Positions 8,320 through 15,736 of a DNA stretch of 64,000 nt are shown here, piece after piece. The notes under the pieces were generated by a model, which saw only the letters and a program-made list of their open reading frames with translations, did no database searches and had not been told where the DNA came from. The position numbers were made by a program, and so were the translations under genes. Origin of the DNA: Agromyces mariniharenae (GTDB lineage: Bacteria; Actinomycetota; Actinomycetes; Actinomycetales; Microbacteriaceae); assembly GCF_008122505.1 (NCBI RefSeq), contig NZ_VSSB01000001.1:728891-792890 (forward strand), given 5' to 3'. Numbering within the stretch: position 1 is the stretch's first letter; each line of letters starts with the position of its first letter.

Positions 8320-8901
8320 TCAGGCCCCGACGCCCGCGATGCGGTTGGCGGATGCCACGAACGCGGGCCGCACGCGGTCCCACCCGTCGAGGTAGCCGCC
8401 GACCATCGCGGCGTCGCGCGCGAGCACGAGCTCGGCTGCTGCGCCCTCGGGATCGGGCGCCTCGGCCGCGGTGAGGAGCTGCTCGAGCGTCGACCGGAAC
8501 CAGGCGCGGTGCTCGGCCACGGCCACGCGCACGCCGCTGTCGGCATCGGGATACTCGGCCGCGGCGTTGATGAAGGGGCATCCGCGCGTGTGGTGCAGGG
8601 CGACGTCGTCGGCGAGGGCCTCGATGACGAGGCCGACGAGCGCCTTCGGCTCGGCCCCGGATGCCTCGGCGGCCTCGAACGCGCCGCGGATGTTCGCATC
8701 CTCGACGCCGAGGTACGCCTCGACGAGGTCCTCCTTGCTCGGGAAGTGCCGGTAGAACGTGGCGCGGGTCACGCCGGCCTCGGCGATGATCCGGTCGACG
8801 CCGACCGAGTGGATGCCCTCGCGGTAGAAGAGCTCCGACGCCGTGCGCAGGAGTCGTTCGCGGGCGGCGGAGGTGCCGGCTGGGGTCGTTCGAGTGGTCA
8901 T
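8320..8901 (-). CDS. TetR/AcrR family transcriptional repressor
   Basis: 193 residues. The N-terminal TetR helix-turn-helix spans about residues 14-60 (RLLRTASELFYREGIHSVG, then GVTRATFYRHFPSKEDLV). The C-terminal ligand domain carries RGCPFINAAAEYPD, typical of repressors of small hydrolase or reductase genes. The ATG at 8901 is preceded on the minus strand by TATCAT (8914-8909), 7 bases away, so the transcript is probably leaderless. It is divergent from an alpha/beta hydrolase, and two AGAACG-N2-CKTTCT half-palindromes (8914-8927 and 8981-8994) lie between. The first overlaps its own -10, the second lies downstream of the hydrolase promoter: the layout of a self-regulating repressor with one target. 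Confidence 0.88.
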   Translation of the reverse strand: MTTRTTPAGTSAARERLLRTASELFYREGIHSVGVDRIIAEAGVTRATFYRHFPSKEDLVEAYLGVEDANIRGAFEAAEASGAEPKALVGLVIEALADDVALHHTRGCPFINAAAEYPDADSGVRVAVAEHRAWFRSTLEQLLTAAEAPDPEGAAAELVLARDAAMVGGYLDGWDRVRPAFVASANRIAGVGA

Positions 8902-8913
8902 ATGAAAAATGAT

Positions 8914-8927
8914 AGAACGATCTTTCT
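8914..8927. promoter_or_regulatory. TetR operator 1 candidate
   Basis: AGAACG-AT-CTTTCT, an imperfect 14-bp palindrome overlapping the -10 of the TetR gene. It matches operator 2 at 8981-8994 in 11 of 14 positions. Confidence 0.6.
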
Positions 8928-8935
8928 CTTTTTGC

Positions 8936-8965
8936 TTGACATCCGTCGGCGCGGCCGGGTATGTT
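8936..8965 (+). promoter_or_regulatory. Promoter of the alpha/beta hydrolase
   Basis: TTGACA at 8936-8941 and TATGTT at 8960-8965 with an 18-base spacer: a good sigma-70-type promoter in otherwise GC-rich DNA. Operator 2 lies just downstream of the expected start point. Confidence 0.65.
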
Positions 8966-8980
8966 CGCTGCCAACAAGAC

Positions 8981-8994
8981 AGAACGGTCGTTCT
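8981..8994. promoter_or_regulatory. TetR operator 2 candidate
   Basis: AGAACG-GT-CGTTCT: perfect 6-bp arms around a 2-base centre, placed about 16 bases downstream of the hydrolase -10. Binding here would block early elongation. Confidence 0.65.
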
Positions 8995-9070
8995 ACTTCA
9001 GGTTCGACCAACGCAGAGCCCACCGCCGCCATCCCACAGGGATTCGCGTCACCTCGAAGGAGCAGGAACC

Positions 9071-9922
9071 ATGACCGCCACCGACACCACCAAGGCCACC
9101 ATCGTCCTCGTCCACGGCCTCTGGATGACCCCGAAGAGCTGGGACACCTGGGCCGAGCGCTTCCGCGCCCAGGGCCACGAGGTCATCGTCCCGGGCTGGC
9201 CCGGCATCGACGACCGCAGCGTCGAGGACATCCGCTCGAACCCGGCCGCCCTCAAGGGCGTCGGCCTGAAGCAGATCGCCGACCACTACGAGCGCATCAT
9301 CCGCGCCCTGCCCCGCACGCCGATCATCATGGGCCACAGCTTCGGCGGCGTGATCACCCAGATGCTCGCCGACCGCGGCCTCGGCGTCGCCTACGTCGGC
9401 GTCGAGCCCGGGCAGGCCGCCGGCATCACGACCCTTCCACTCTCGACGCTGTGGACCGGCACGCCGATCCTGTCGAACCCGTTCGACCGCAACGGCGCCA
9501 AGCCGCTGTCGAAGTCGCACTTCCACTTCACCTTCGGCAACGACCTCTCTCGCGCCGAGTCCGACCGCATCTGGGCGGAGCAGGCCGTGAACTCCTACAA
9601 CCGGGTCTTCTTCGAGGGCGTCGCGTCGACGCTCAACGAGCGGGGCGGCGTGAGCCACGTCGACTACGCCCGCGCCGACCGTGCGCCGCTGCTCGTCATC
9701 ACCGGTGAGATCGACCACGTCGTGCCGCCGGCCATCGGCAAGGCGATCGTGAAGAAGTACCGCTCCACCGGCAGCCCAGCCACCGTGGACTACCGGGAGT
9801 TCGCCGGCCGCACGCACCGCATCGTCAGCCAGGACGGCTGGGAGGAAGTGGCCGACTACGCGCTCTCGTGGGCGCTCGAGCACGCCGTGGCCCAGCCCGC
9901 CGCGGCGACTCCGGCGGCCTGA
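9071..9922 (+). CDS. Alpha/beta hydrolase, TetR-controlled
   Basis: Cytosolic hydrolase of 283 residues. The oxyanion HG is in LVHGLWMT near residue 15 and the nucleophile is S90 in GHSFGG. The acid is probably the aspartate in TGEIDHVVPP near residue 220, and the catalytic histidine is in GRTHRIVSQDGW near residue 255. The segment GVEPGQAAGI and the overall spacing match stand-alone actinobacterial esterase/lactonase-like proteins; the substrate is unknown. The ATG has GAAGGAG 9 bases upstream. A promoter (8936-8965) and two palindromes separate it from a divergent TetR gene, so ligand-induced expression is inferred. A strong hairpin follows at 9941-9970. Confidence 0.85.
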   Translation: MTATDTTKATIVLVHGLWMTPKSWDTWAERFRAQGHEVIVPGWPGIDDRSVEDIRSNPAALKGVGLKQIADHYERIIRALPRTPIIMGHSFGGVITQMLADRGLGVAYVGVEPGQAAGITTLPLSTLWTGTPILSNPFDRNGAKPLSKSHFHFTFGNDLSRAESDRIWAEQAVNSYNRVFFEGVASTLNERGGVSHVDYARADRAPLLVITGEIDHVVPPAIGKAIVKKYRSTGSPATVDYREFAGRTHRIVSQDGWEEVADYALSWALEHAVAQPAAATPAA

Positions 9923-9940
9923 TCCGATCGTCGACGCGCT

Positions 9941-9970
9941 GACGGCGCGGAGCTCCGGCTCCGCGCCGTC
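9941..9970 (+). terminator. Hairpin terminator after the hydrolase
   Basis: Perfect 13-bp arms GACGGCGCGGAGC / GCTCCGCGCCGTC around the tetraloop TCCG, 18 bases past the hydrolase stop. It isolates the tail-sheath gene from upstream transcription. Confidence 0.85.
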
Positions 9971-10084
9971 GCGTGTCGACGGCGGCGCGGGCGCAGCACC
10001 CGCGCGCCTTGACAGCGGTGCGGGCCGGGAGGAGGCTCGCACCGAGGCATCCCGGAGCGCATCGCTCACGAGGAGGTGGGGCCG

Positions 10085-11197
10085 ATGGAGGAGCGACCGA
10101 TCGAGGGCGTCGGCACGGCCGTTGCGGCGTTCGTCGGGCTCGCTCCCGAGGGCCCGATCGACGACCCCCTCGGCATCGACGTCGACGGTTGGGGCACCGA
10201 CGAGGACGCGATCTGGGGCGCCATTCAGGCCGGATCGCTCCGGCCGGCGCTGCGGAGCTTCTTCGAGAACGGCGGCCGTTCGGCGATCGGCATCCGCGTC
10301 GAGGACGCCGGTCTCGGGGGCGTGACCTCGGGGCTCGAGGCGCTCGACCGGGTCGACCTCGTCAACCTGCTCGTGCTGCCCGCCGAGTCGGCGGATCTGG
10401 ACGACGCCCGCGCGATCGTCGCCGAGGCCGCGGCGTTCTGCGAACGCCGGCGCGCGATGCTGCTCGTCGATCCGCCGACGTCGTGGACGGATGCCGCGAC
10501 GGTGCGGACGGCCATGGCCGCAGGCGCCGAGGCCGCGATCGGCACGGCCAGCCCGAACGCCGCGCTCTACCTGCCGCGCCTTCGGCGCTCGGATCCGATG
10601 CACGGCGCTCCCGGGGAGTTCGCGCCCGCCGCGGCCGTCGCCGGCGTGATCGCCCGCACCGACCTCGAGCAGGGCGTCTGGTCGGCGCCCGCCGGGACCG
10701 ACGCCGACCTCCGCGGCGCGGACGGCCTCGAATTCGACCTCGGCTCGCGCGATGCCGAGGCGCTGAACGAGCTCGGCATCAGCACCCTGCGCACGTTCCC
10801 GGGGCGGGGGCCGGTCGTCTGGGGTGCTCGCACGCTCGCGGGCGCCGACGTCGCGGCGAGCGAGTGGAAGTACGTGCCGGTGCGTCGCATGGCGCTGTTC
10901 CTCGAGGAGAGCATCGAGCGCGGCCTGCAGTGGACGCGGTTCGAGCCGAACGGCGAAGAGCTGTGGGCGGCGGTCCGGAAGTCGGTCGGCGCCTTCCTGC
11001 ACGGCCTGTTCCGTTCGGGGGCGTTCCACGGCGACACGCCCTCGCGCGCGTACTTCGTCCGGTGCGACCGCGACACCGTCACGCAGGGCGACCTCGACGC
11101 CGGAGGGTTCACCGTGCACGTCGGGTTCGCGCCGATCAGGCGCGCCGAGTTCATCGTGCTCCGCATCCGGGCACGCGCGCTGCCGCCCAACGACTGA
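10085..11197 (+). CDS. Orphan contractile tail-sheath protein (phage / injection-system family)
   Basis: 370 residues with clear contractile-sheath signatures. These are RPIEGVGTAVAAFVGLAPEGP at the N-terminus, VAGVIARTDLEQGVWSAPAG mid-protein, and a full C-terminal domain with LNELGISTLRTFPGRGPVVWGARTL split by short insertions, then WKYVPVRRMALFLEESIERG, FEPNGEELWAAVRKSVGAFL, FVRCDRDTVTQGDLDAGGF and VGFAPIRRAEFIVLRI. Sheath proteins of phages, R-type tailocins and eCIS polymerise around a tube and contract. Here the usual N-terminal arm (an 'APGVYVEEV'-like strand that links subunits) is missing: the ATG lies 8 bases after GGAGG and no such motif is encoded upstream. No tube, baseplate, spike, ATPase or tape gene is within the window. 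It is flanked by a hydrolase and an epoxide hydrolase. It is intact with no frameshift, so either a domesticated sheath or a remnant still under selection. Confidence 0.88.
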   Translation: MEERPIEGVGTAVAAFVGLAPEGPIDDPLGIDVDGWGTDEDAIWGAIQAGSLRPALRSFFENGGRSAIGIRVEDAGLGGVTSGLEALDRVDLVNLLVLPAESADLDDARAIVAEAAAFCERRRAMLLVDPPTSWTDAATVRTAMAAGAEAAIGTASPNAALYLPRLRRSDPMHGAPGEFAPAAAVAGVIARTDLEQGVWSAPAGTDADLRGADGLEFDLGSRDAEALNELGISTLRTFPGRGPVVWGARTLAGADVAASEWKYVPVRRMALFLEESIERGLQWTRFEPNGEELWAAVRKSVGAFLHGLFRSGAFHGDTPSRAYFVRCDRDTVTQGDLDAGGFTVHVGFAPIRRAEFIVLRIRARALPPND

Positions 11198-11244
11198 GCG
11201 ACGCGAGCGGATGCCGCGAGCCCGCGTCGCCGTCGCGGGCGTGA

Positions 11245-11276
11245 CGGATGCCGCGAGCCCCCGCCCGCGGCATCCG
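11245..11276. terminator. Terminator made of two GGATGCCGC words
   Basis: CGGATGCCGCG (11245-11255) and CGCGGCATCCG (11266-11276), perfect 11-bp arms with a 10-base loop, between the convergent sheath and epoxide hydrolase genes. A further CGGATGCCGCG copy stands just upstream (about 11209-11219). Confidence 0.75.
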
Positions 11277-11304
11277 CTGATCTCGATCTCGTCGGTCGCT
11301 CCGC

Positions 11305-12456
11305 TCAGCCCCGCAGCGTCGCGAAGTACGCCCGGATGTCGCCGACGACGACGTCGGGCACCTCGATCGCGGCGTAGTGTCCGCCCTTGTCGAAGCGGCT
11401 CCAGTGCATGATGTTCGAGTTGTCGCGCTCGGCGAAGACCCGGATCGTCTGGAAGTCGTCCTTGAAGATCGCCACGCCGGTCGGCGCGGCGTTCACCTGC
11501 GGCTCGGCCTCGACGCGGGCGTTCTCGAGGTAGCTGCGGCTCATGCCCGCGGCGGCGTTCGCGAACCAGTTCACGGTCACCTCGGTGAGGATCCGGTCGA
11601 GGGGCACGAGTGCGGTGCCGTTGCCGAACGAGTTGAACAGCTCGCTGTACGCGAGCAGCGCCACGGGCGAGTCGCTGAGCCCGACCGCGACGGTCTGCGG
11701 CCGGCTCGCGTTCATGGTGTTGTAGCCGCCGACGGTCTGGAACCACTGCAGGAACTCGAGCGCCGCGTAGTCCTGCGGCTCGAGCCGCTCGAACTCCGTC
11801 GGGTCGCCCGACGGGAACGAGAACAGCTGCAGCACGTGCAGGCCGAGGAAGCCGTCGGGGTTCAGCAGGCCGAGCTCACGCGCGACGAGCGCGCCGTTGT
11901 CGGAGCCGTGGATGCCGTACTCGGTGTAGCCGAGGCGGTGCATGAGCTCGTCGTAGGCGCGGGCGACTCGGGCCATCGTCCAGCCCGCCTCGGAGACGGG
12001 GTTCGAGAAGCCGTAGCCCGGGGCATCCGGGACCACGACGTCGAAGGCGTCCTCGGCTCGCCCGCCGTGCGCGACCGGGTCGACGAGCGGTCCGATCATG
12101 TCGAGGTAGTCGACCGACGACCCCGGGTAGGTGTGCGCCAGGATCAGCGGCGTCGCGCCCTCGTGCGGCGAGCGCACGTGGATGAAGTGGATGGGCTGCC
12201 CGTCGATCTCGGTCATGAAGTGCGGCACGGCGTTGATGCGCGCCTCCTCGGCGCGCCAGTCGTACGTCGTGCGCCACTGCTCGACCGCGTCGCGGAGGTA
12301 GGAGTTCGGGGTGCCGTAGGTCCAGTCGTCGCCGGGCGCCGGCTGCGGCAGGCGCGTGCGCGCGAGGCGGTCCATGAGGTCGTCGAGGTCGGCCTGGTCG
12401 ATCTCGATCGCGAACGGGCGGATGTCGGTGGTTGCGGTGTTCGTGGTGTTCGTCAT
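11305..12456 (-). CDS. Epoxide hydrolase (EHN domain, alpha/beta fold)
   Basis: 383 residues. The N-terminal EHN domain (FAIEIDQADLDDLMDRLARTRLP) is followed by the alpha/beta hydrolase core. The nucleophile is D186 in HGSDNGA, the aspartate expected for epoxide hydrolases rather than serine. The oxyanion motif is HTYPGS at residues 108-113, where HGWPGS is more usual. The general-base histidine is in KGGHYAAIEVPD near the C-terminus. It probably opens an epoxide with water in the cytosol; the natural substrate is unknown. The ATG at 12456 has TAGCGT (12469-12464) seven bases upstream, and an AGGAAC-N5-GTTCCT palindrome (12480-12496) lies over the -35 region, so repressor control is likely. 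Confidence 0.9.
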   Translation of the reverse strand: MTNTTNTATTDIRPFAIEIDQADLDDLMDRLARTRLPQPAPGDDWTYGTPNSYLRDAVEQWRTTYDWRAEEARINAVPHFMTEIDGQPIHFIHVRSPHEGATPLILAHTYPGSSVDYLDMIGPLVDPVAHGGRAEDAFDVVVPDAPGYGFSNPVSEAGWTMARVARAYDELMHRLGYTEYGIHGSDNGALVARELGLLNPDGFLGLHVLQLFSFPSGDPTEFERLEPQDYAALEFLQWFQTVGGYNTMNASRPQTVAVGLSDSPVALLAYSELFNSFGNGTALVPLDRILTEVTVNWFANAAAGMSRSYLENARVEAEPQVNAAPTGVAIFKDDFQTIRVFAERDNSNIMHWSRFDKGGHYAAIEVPDVVVGDIRAYFATLRG

Positions 12457-12479
12457 GTCTCCGACGCTACGAGCGAATG

Positions 12480-12496
12480 AGGAACGTTCGGTTCCT
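12480..12496. promoter_or_regulatory. Operator candidate for the epoxide hydrolase
   Basis: AGGAAC-GTTCG-GTTCCT, perfect 6-bp arms, 11 bases upstream of the TAGCGT -10 box. Position and symmetry suit a TetR- or MarR-type repressor; its gene is not evident next to it. Confidence 0.5.
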
Positions 12497-12546
12497 AATC
12501 GCGCGAATTGCTCCCACCACCGCGCCGCGGGGCGCGACTGCCGCGC

Positions 12547-12972
12547 TCAGCCCCGGTATCCCTGGGTGACCTCGTCCTTGTGCGCCGCGAATGCCGCGAG
12601 GACCTCGCCCTTCTCCTGCTCGGGCACGCCGACGGCATCGAGCGTGCGGCCCAGCTCTGCGGCCACCTCGTCGAACTCGTCGGGCGAGATGTGGAGCCGG
12701 CGATGCGCCTCCTCGAGGCCGAGCACCGTGCTCCCCGGAACGGTCGCGGTGTACTCGAACGGACCGCCCGCGACGTTGCACACCCAGAGGGTGCGCATGA
12801 ACTTCAGGCCGGGGAGCCGGCCCAGGTTCTGCGTGTGCCATTCCCTGAGGGCGGGGTTGTTCGACTGCTGGCCGACGATCGGATTGCGGACGACCGCATC
12901 GCTGAAGTGGTCGACCACGGCGGCGATCGCGAACACGCCGCCGAGGCGTTCGTAGAGGCTCTGCTCGGACAT
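12547..12972 (-). CDS. Truncated haemoglobin, group I-like
   Basis: A 141-residue cytosolic globin. It starts YERLGGVFAIAAVVDHFSDAV, the A/B-helix pattern of truncated haemoglobins, and has the proximal-histidine region EEAHRRLHISPDEFDEVAAEL followed by GVPEQEKGEVLAAF. The family binds O2 or NO and is often linked to NO dioxygenation. The N-terminal Tyr/Phe in B10-like positions cannot be fixed by eye. The start ATG at 12972 is chosen over longer frames because AAGGAGA lies 8 bases upstream. It is divergent from a WYL regulator across an AT-rich promoter region (13026-13060), which suggests that regulator as its controller. Confidence 0.85.
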   Translation of the reverse strand: MSEQSLYERLGGVFAIAAVVDHFSDAVVRNPIVGQQSNNPALREWHTQNLGRLPGLKFMRTLWVCNVAGGPFEYTATVPGSTVLGLEEAHRRLHISPDEFDEVAAELGRTLDAVGVPEQEKGEVLAAFAAHKDEVTQGYRG

Positions 12973-13025
12973 GGCTGATCTCCTTCGATCGAGTGCCACG
13001 GAAACCGTGCCGGTCCTGGCGCGAT

Positions 13026-13060
13026 TTCTATAATTCACTGTCGTTGAATATACAGCGGGA
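13026..13060. promoter_or_regulatory. AT-rich divergent promoter/operator between globin and WYL regulator genes
   Basis: Contains TATAAT on the plus strand (13028-13033) and an inverted repeat ATTCA-N7-TGAAT (13033-13037 / 13045-13049) extended by TATA on both sides. In a region of over 70% GC this island is probably the shared promoter-operator. Confidence 0.5.
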
Positions 13061-13120
13061 TTCGCGCGGCGTCCATGGTTCTCGAACGGATGCAGCGAGC
13101 CGGCGGGCAGAATTGACCGC

Positions 13121-14089
13121 ATGTCCGACACGGCCGCGCGACTGCTCGCGATGCTGTCGCTGCTGCAGGCCCGACCCGACTGGACGGGCACCGAGCTGGC
13201 CGAGCGGCTCGGGGTCTCGACGCGCACCGTCCGCACCGACATCGACCGCCTGCGCGAGCTCGGATACCCCGTCGACGCGAGGCGCGGCGCGGCCGGCGGC
13301 TACCGGTTGGGAGCGGGCGGCAAGCTCCCGCCGCTCCTGCTCGACGACGAGGAGGCGGTCGCCGTGGCGATCGGGCTGCGCGAGGCCACCGGGATCGCGG
13401 GCATCGAGGAGTCGAGCGCCCGCGCCCTCGCGAAGCTCGAGCAGGTGCTGCCGTCGCACCTGCGTCCCACGGTGGCCGCGATCGGCGCGGTGGTCGACCG
13501 CGCGCCCGAGAACATCGGCACGGATGCCCCCGACCCCGAGGTCGACCACGCCGTCCTCGCCGCGGTCGCCGCCGCCATCCGCGACGTGGAATGGCTGCGC
13601 TTCGACGACCGCGGCACGCCCCGGCTGGTCGAGCCGTATCGGTTGCTGAGCTGGCAGCGGCGCTGGTACCTGGTCGCTCGCGACCCACGGTCGGGCGAAT
13701 GGGGCGTCTACCGCGCCGATTGGATCGAGCCGCGGATGCCGACCCGCCGCCGCTTCTCCCCCAGCCCGTTGCCGGGCGGCGACTACACCGCGTTCGTGAT
13801 GCGCTCGATCGCGATGAGCGGATGGAACGTGCACGCTCGCTTCCGCGTCGCGGCATCCGCCGAAGCCGTGATCGCGCGCATCAATCCGACCGTGGGCGTC
13901 GTGGAGGCGGTGTCCGACGACGAGTCGGTGCTCGTCACCGGTGCCGACTCGCTCGACACCATCGCGGCGTACATCGGCATGCTGAACATGGACTTCACCG
14001 TCGAGTCGCCGCCCGAGCTCGCGCCGCTGCTGCGCACCTACGCGGAACGCTACACGCGGGCCGCCGACGGTGGGAGGCTGGAGACATGA
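13121..14089 (+). CDS. DeoR-type HTH / WYL-domain transcriptional regulator (YafY family)
   Basis: 322 residues. The N-terminal winged helix spans roughly residues 5-60 (ELAERLGVSTRTVRTDIDRL, then GYPVDARRGAAGGYRL). The central WYL domain carries YRLLSWQRRWYLVARDPRSG near residue 177, and a C-terminal extension (WCX) follows. WYL domains sense small or nucleic-acid ligands. CAGAAT at 13108-13113 stands 7 bases before the ATG with no ribosome site, so it is probably leaderless. Its stop overlaps the next gene's start (ATGA), making a regulator/SRPBCC operon. It is divergent from the truncated haemoglobin. Confidence 0.88.
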   Translation: MSDTAARLLAMLSLLQARPDWTGTELAERLGVSTRTVRTDIDRLRELGYPVDARRGAAGGYRLGAGGKLPPLLLDDEEAVAVAIGLREATGIAGIEESSARALAKLEQVLPSHLRPTVAAIGAVVDRAPENIGTDAPDPEVDHAVLAAVAAAIRDVEWLRFDDRGTPRLVEPYRLLSWQRRWYLVARDPRSGEWGVYRADWIEPRMPTRRRFSPSPLPGGDYTAFVMRSIAMSGWNVHARFRVAASAEAVIARINPTVGVVEAVSDDESVLVTGADSLDTIAAYIGMLNMDFTVESPPELAPLLRTYAERYTRAADGGRLET

Positions 14090-14550
14090 CGACGACCATC
14101 GAACGGCACGTCGACATCGCCGCCTCCCCCGTGGCGGTGTTCGAACTCGTCGCGGACCTGCACGGCTACGGACGTTGGCTCGCGTCGTCGGGCGATTACG
14201 AGGGCACGAGCGAGATCTCGCCGCCGCCCGTCGCCGTCGGCACCACCTACGTGGAGCACAGTCGCCGGGGCGTGCGCCACGGCATGGTCATCGCCGTCGC
14301 GCGGCCCGACGTCATCGCATTCCGGCAGCCGATGACGCTGCGACCGCGCCTGACGGGCACGATCGACAGCACCGTGACGATGTCCGTGTCGGCGACCGCG
14401 AAGGGTGCGCGCGTGACCCGCACGGTCGAGCTCGGGATCCCGCGGCGCATCGGATTCCTGCGATCGGTCGTCGTCGGGCGGTACACGCGCGAGAGCGAGC
14501 GGATGCTCGCGGCACTGAAGCGGCACGCCGAGGGGGCTCCGGGGGCGTAG
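14086..14550 (+). CDS. SRPBCC (START-like) family protein
   Basis: A 154-residue polyketide-cyclase/START-like protein with a hydrophobic ligand cavity. It begins TIERHVDIAASPVAVFELVADLHGYGRWLAS, the usual family opening, and ends in the long C-terminal helix (YTRESERMLAALKRHAEG). Ligand unknown. The ATG overlaps the stop of the WYL regulator by four bases, so both are co-translated; the pair is common in actinobacteria and the SRPBCC protein may bind the regulator's signal (inference). The adenine deaminase starts 20 bases downstream and may belong to the same transcript. Confidence 0.85.
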   Translation: MTTTIERHVDIAASPVAVFELVADLHGYGRWLASSGDYEGTSEISPPPVAVGTTYVEHSRRGVRHGMVIAVARPDVIAFRQPMTLRPRLTGTIDSTVTMSVSATAKGARVTRTVELGIPRRIGFLRSVVVGRYTRESERMLAALKRHAEGAPGA

Positions 14551-14570
14551 GAGGAGCGGAAGGAGCATCC

Positions 14571-15611
14571 GTGACCGAGACCACCACGACCACGACCGGG
14601 ACGACCGACTGGCCGACCGCCGAGCTGCACGTGCACCTCGAGGGCACGATGGAGGTCGAGCTGCTCGTCGAGCTCGCGCTCCGCAACGGCGTCGCCCTGC
14701 CCACGCACGACCCCGACGTGCTGCGCGAGTCGTACGCGTTCGCCGACCTGCAGGCGTTCCTCGATCGCCTGTACGCGAACCTGCGGGTGCTGCGCACCGA
14801 GCAGGACTTCCACGACCTCGCGAGCGCCTACCTCCGGCGTGCGCACCGGGCGAGCGTGCGCCGGGCCGAGATGTTCTTCGACCCGCAGACCCACCTCGGC
14901 AACGGCCTGCCGTTCGAGGCCGTGATCGGCGGCCTCGCGTCGGCGCTCGACGAGGCACGGCGCGAGCTCGGCATGTCGGTCACGCTCATCCCCTGCTTCC
15001 TGCGCGAGCGCGGGGCGGATGCCGCGATGGACATGCTCGACGTGATCCTCCCGTTCCGCGAGCACGTCGTCGGCATGGGCATGGTGTCGACCGAGGTCGG
15101 ATACCCGCCCGCGCTGTTCGCCGACGTCTATGCACGAGCCGCGTCCGAGGGGCTGCACCTGGTCGCGCACGCCGGCGAGGAGGGTCCGCCGGCCTACGTG
15201 CGCGAAGCGGTCGACGTGTTGCATGTCGAGCGGGTCGACCACGGCAACCGGTCGATGGAGGATCCGGAGCTCGTGCGACGGCTCGCCGAGCTGCGGATGC
15301 CGCTCACCGTCTGCCCGCTGTCGAACGTCGCGCTCGGCACGGCGCCGCGCGACCTGTCGCGGCATCCGCTGCCCGCGATGCTGACCGCGGGACTCGTCGT
15401 GACCGTCAACAGCGACGACCCGGCCTACTTCGGCGGCTACATCGACGACAACTACCGTGCCATCGCCTCGGCCCTTCCACTGGATGCCGCCGCGCTCGCG
15501 ACCCTGGCGCGCAACTCGTTCGCGGCGAGCTTCGCCGAGCCCGGCGAGAAGGACGCGTGGATCGCGGAGGTCGACGCGGTGCTGGCGGGGGCTGCAAGCA
15601 CCCCGGGCTGA
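14571..15611 (+). CDS. Adenine deaminase, AMP/adenosine deaminase-fold (type II)
   Basis: 346-residue zinc enzyme of purine salvage converting adenine to hypoxanthine. Zinc ligands: H20 and H22 in ELHVHLEGT, H200 in HAGEEGPPAYV, and D282 in VNSDDPAYFGGY; the proton shuttle is E203. The spelling HAGEEGPP, ERVDHG, CPLSN and especially SDDPAYFGGY matches the Pseudomonas/fungal adenine aminohydrolase branch rather than true adenosine deaminases, which usually have TDDP. The GTG start at 14571 has GGAAGGAG 8 bases upstream, and a threonine-rich N-terminus (TETTTTTTGTT) precedes the catalytic core. An adenosine deaminase cannot be fully excluded. Confidence 0.85.
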   Translation: MTETTTTTTGTTDWPTAELHVHLEGTMEVELLVELALRNGVALPTHDPDVLRESYAFADLQAFLDRLYANLRVLRTEQDFHDLASAYLRRAHRASVRRAEMFFDPQTHLGNGLPFEAVIGGLASALDEARRELGMSVTLIPCFLRERGADAAMDMLDVILPFREHVVGMGMVSTEVGYPPALFADVYARAASEGLHLVAHAGEEGPPAYVREAVDVLHVERVDHGNRSMEDPELVRRLAELRMPLTVCPLSNVALGTAPRDLSRHPLPAMLTAGLVVTVNSDDPAYFGGYIDDNYRAIASALPLDAAALATLARNSFAASFAEPGEKDAWIAEVDAVLAGAASTPG

Positions 15612-15648
15612 CGGATGGCACCGATCGGGCTCCGAGTCCGGGACATCC

Positions 15649-15692
15649 GGTCACCGCTCGTTCTACCGGACGTCACCGCATCGGCCTAGCGT
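15649..15692 (+). promoter_or_regulatory. PHO-box-like triple direct repeat plus -10 of the secreted nuclease gene
   Basis: Three contiguous 11-base units, GGTCACCGCTC (15649-15659), GTTCTACCGGA (15660-15670) and CGTCACCGCAT (15671-15681), end five bases before TAGCGT (15687-15692). PhoP of Streptomyces binds 11-base direct repeats of GTTCACC placed over the -35. The middle unit is the weakest match. Confidence 0.5.
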
Positions 15693-15736
15693 GAGGGGAT
15701 CAGTCGCGAACCGCCGAAGATGCCGAAGGAGAGGGC

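Noticed and set aside
10085..11197. Prophage or tailocin cluster around the tail-sheath gene
   Set aside because: Neighbouring genes are metabolic enzymes and regulators; no other phage or injection-system gene is present in the window.
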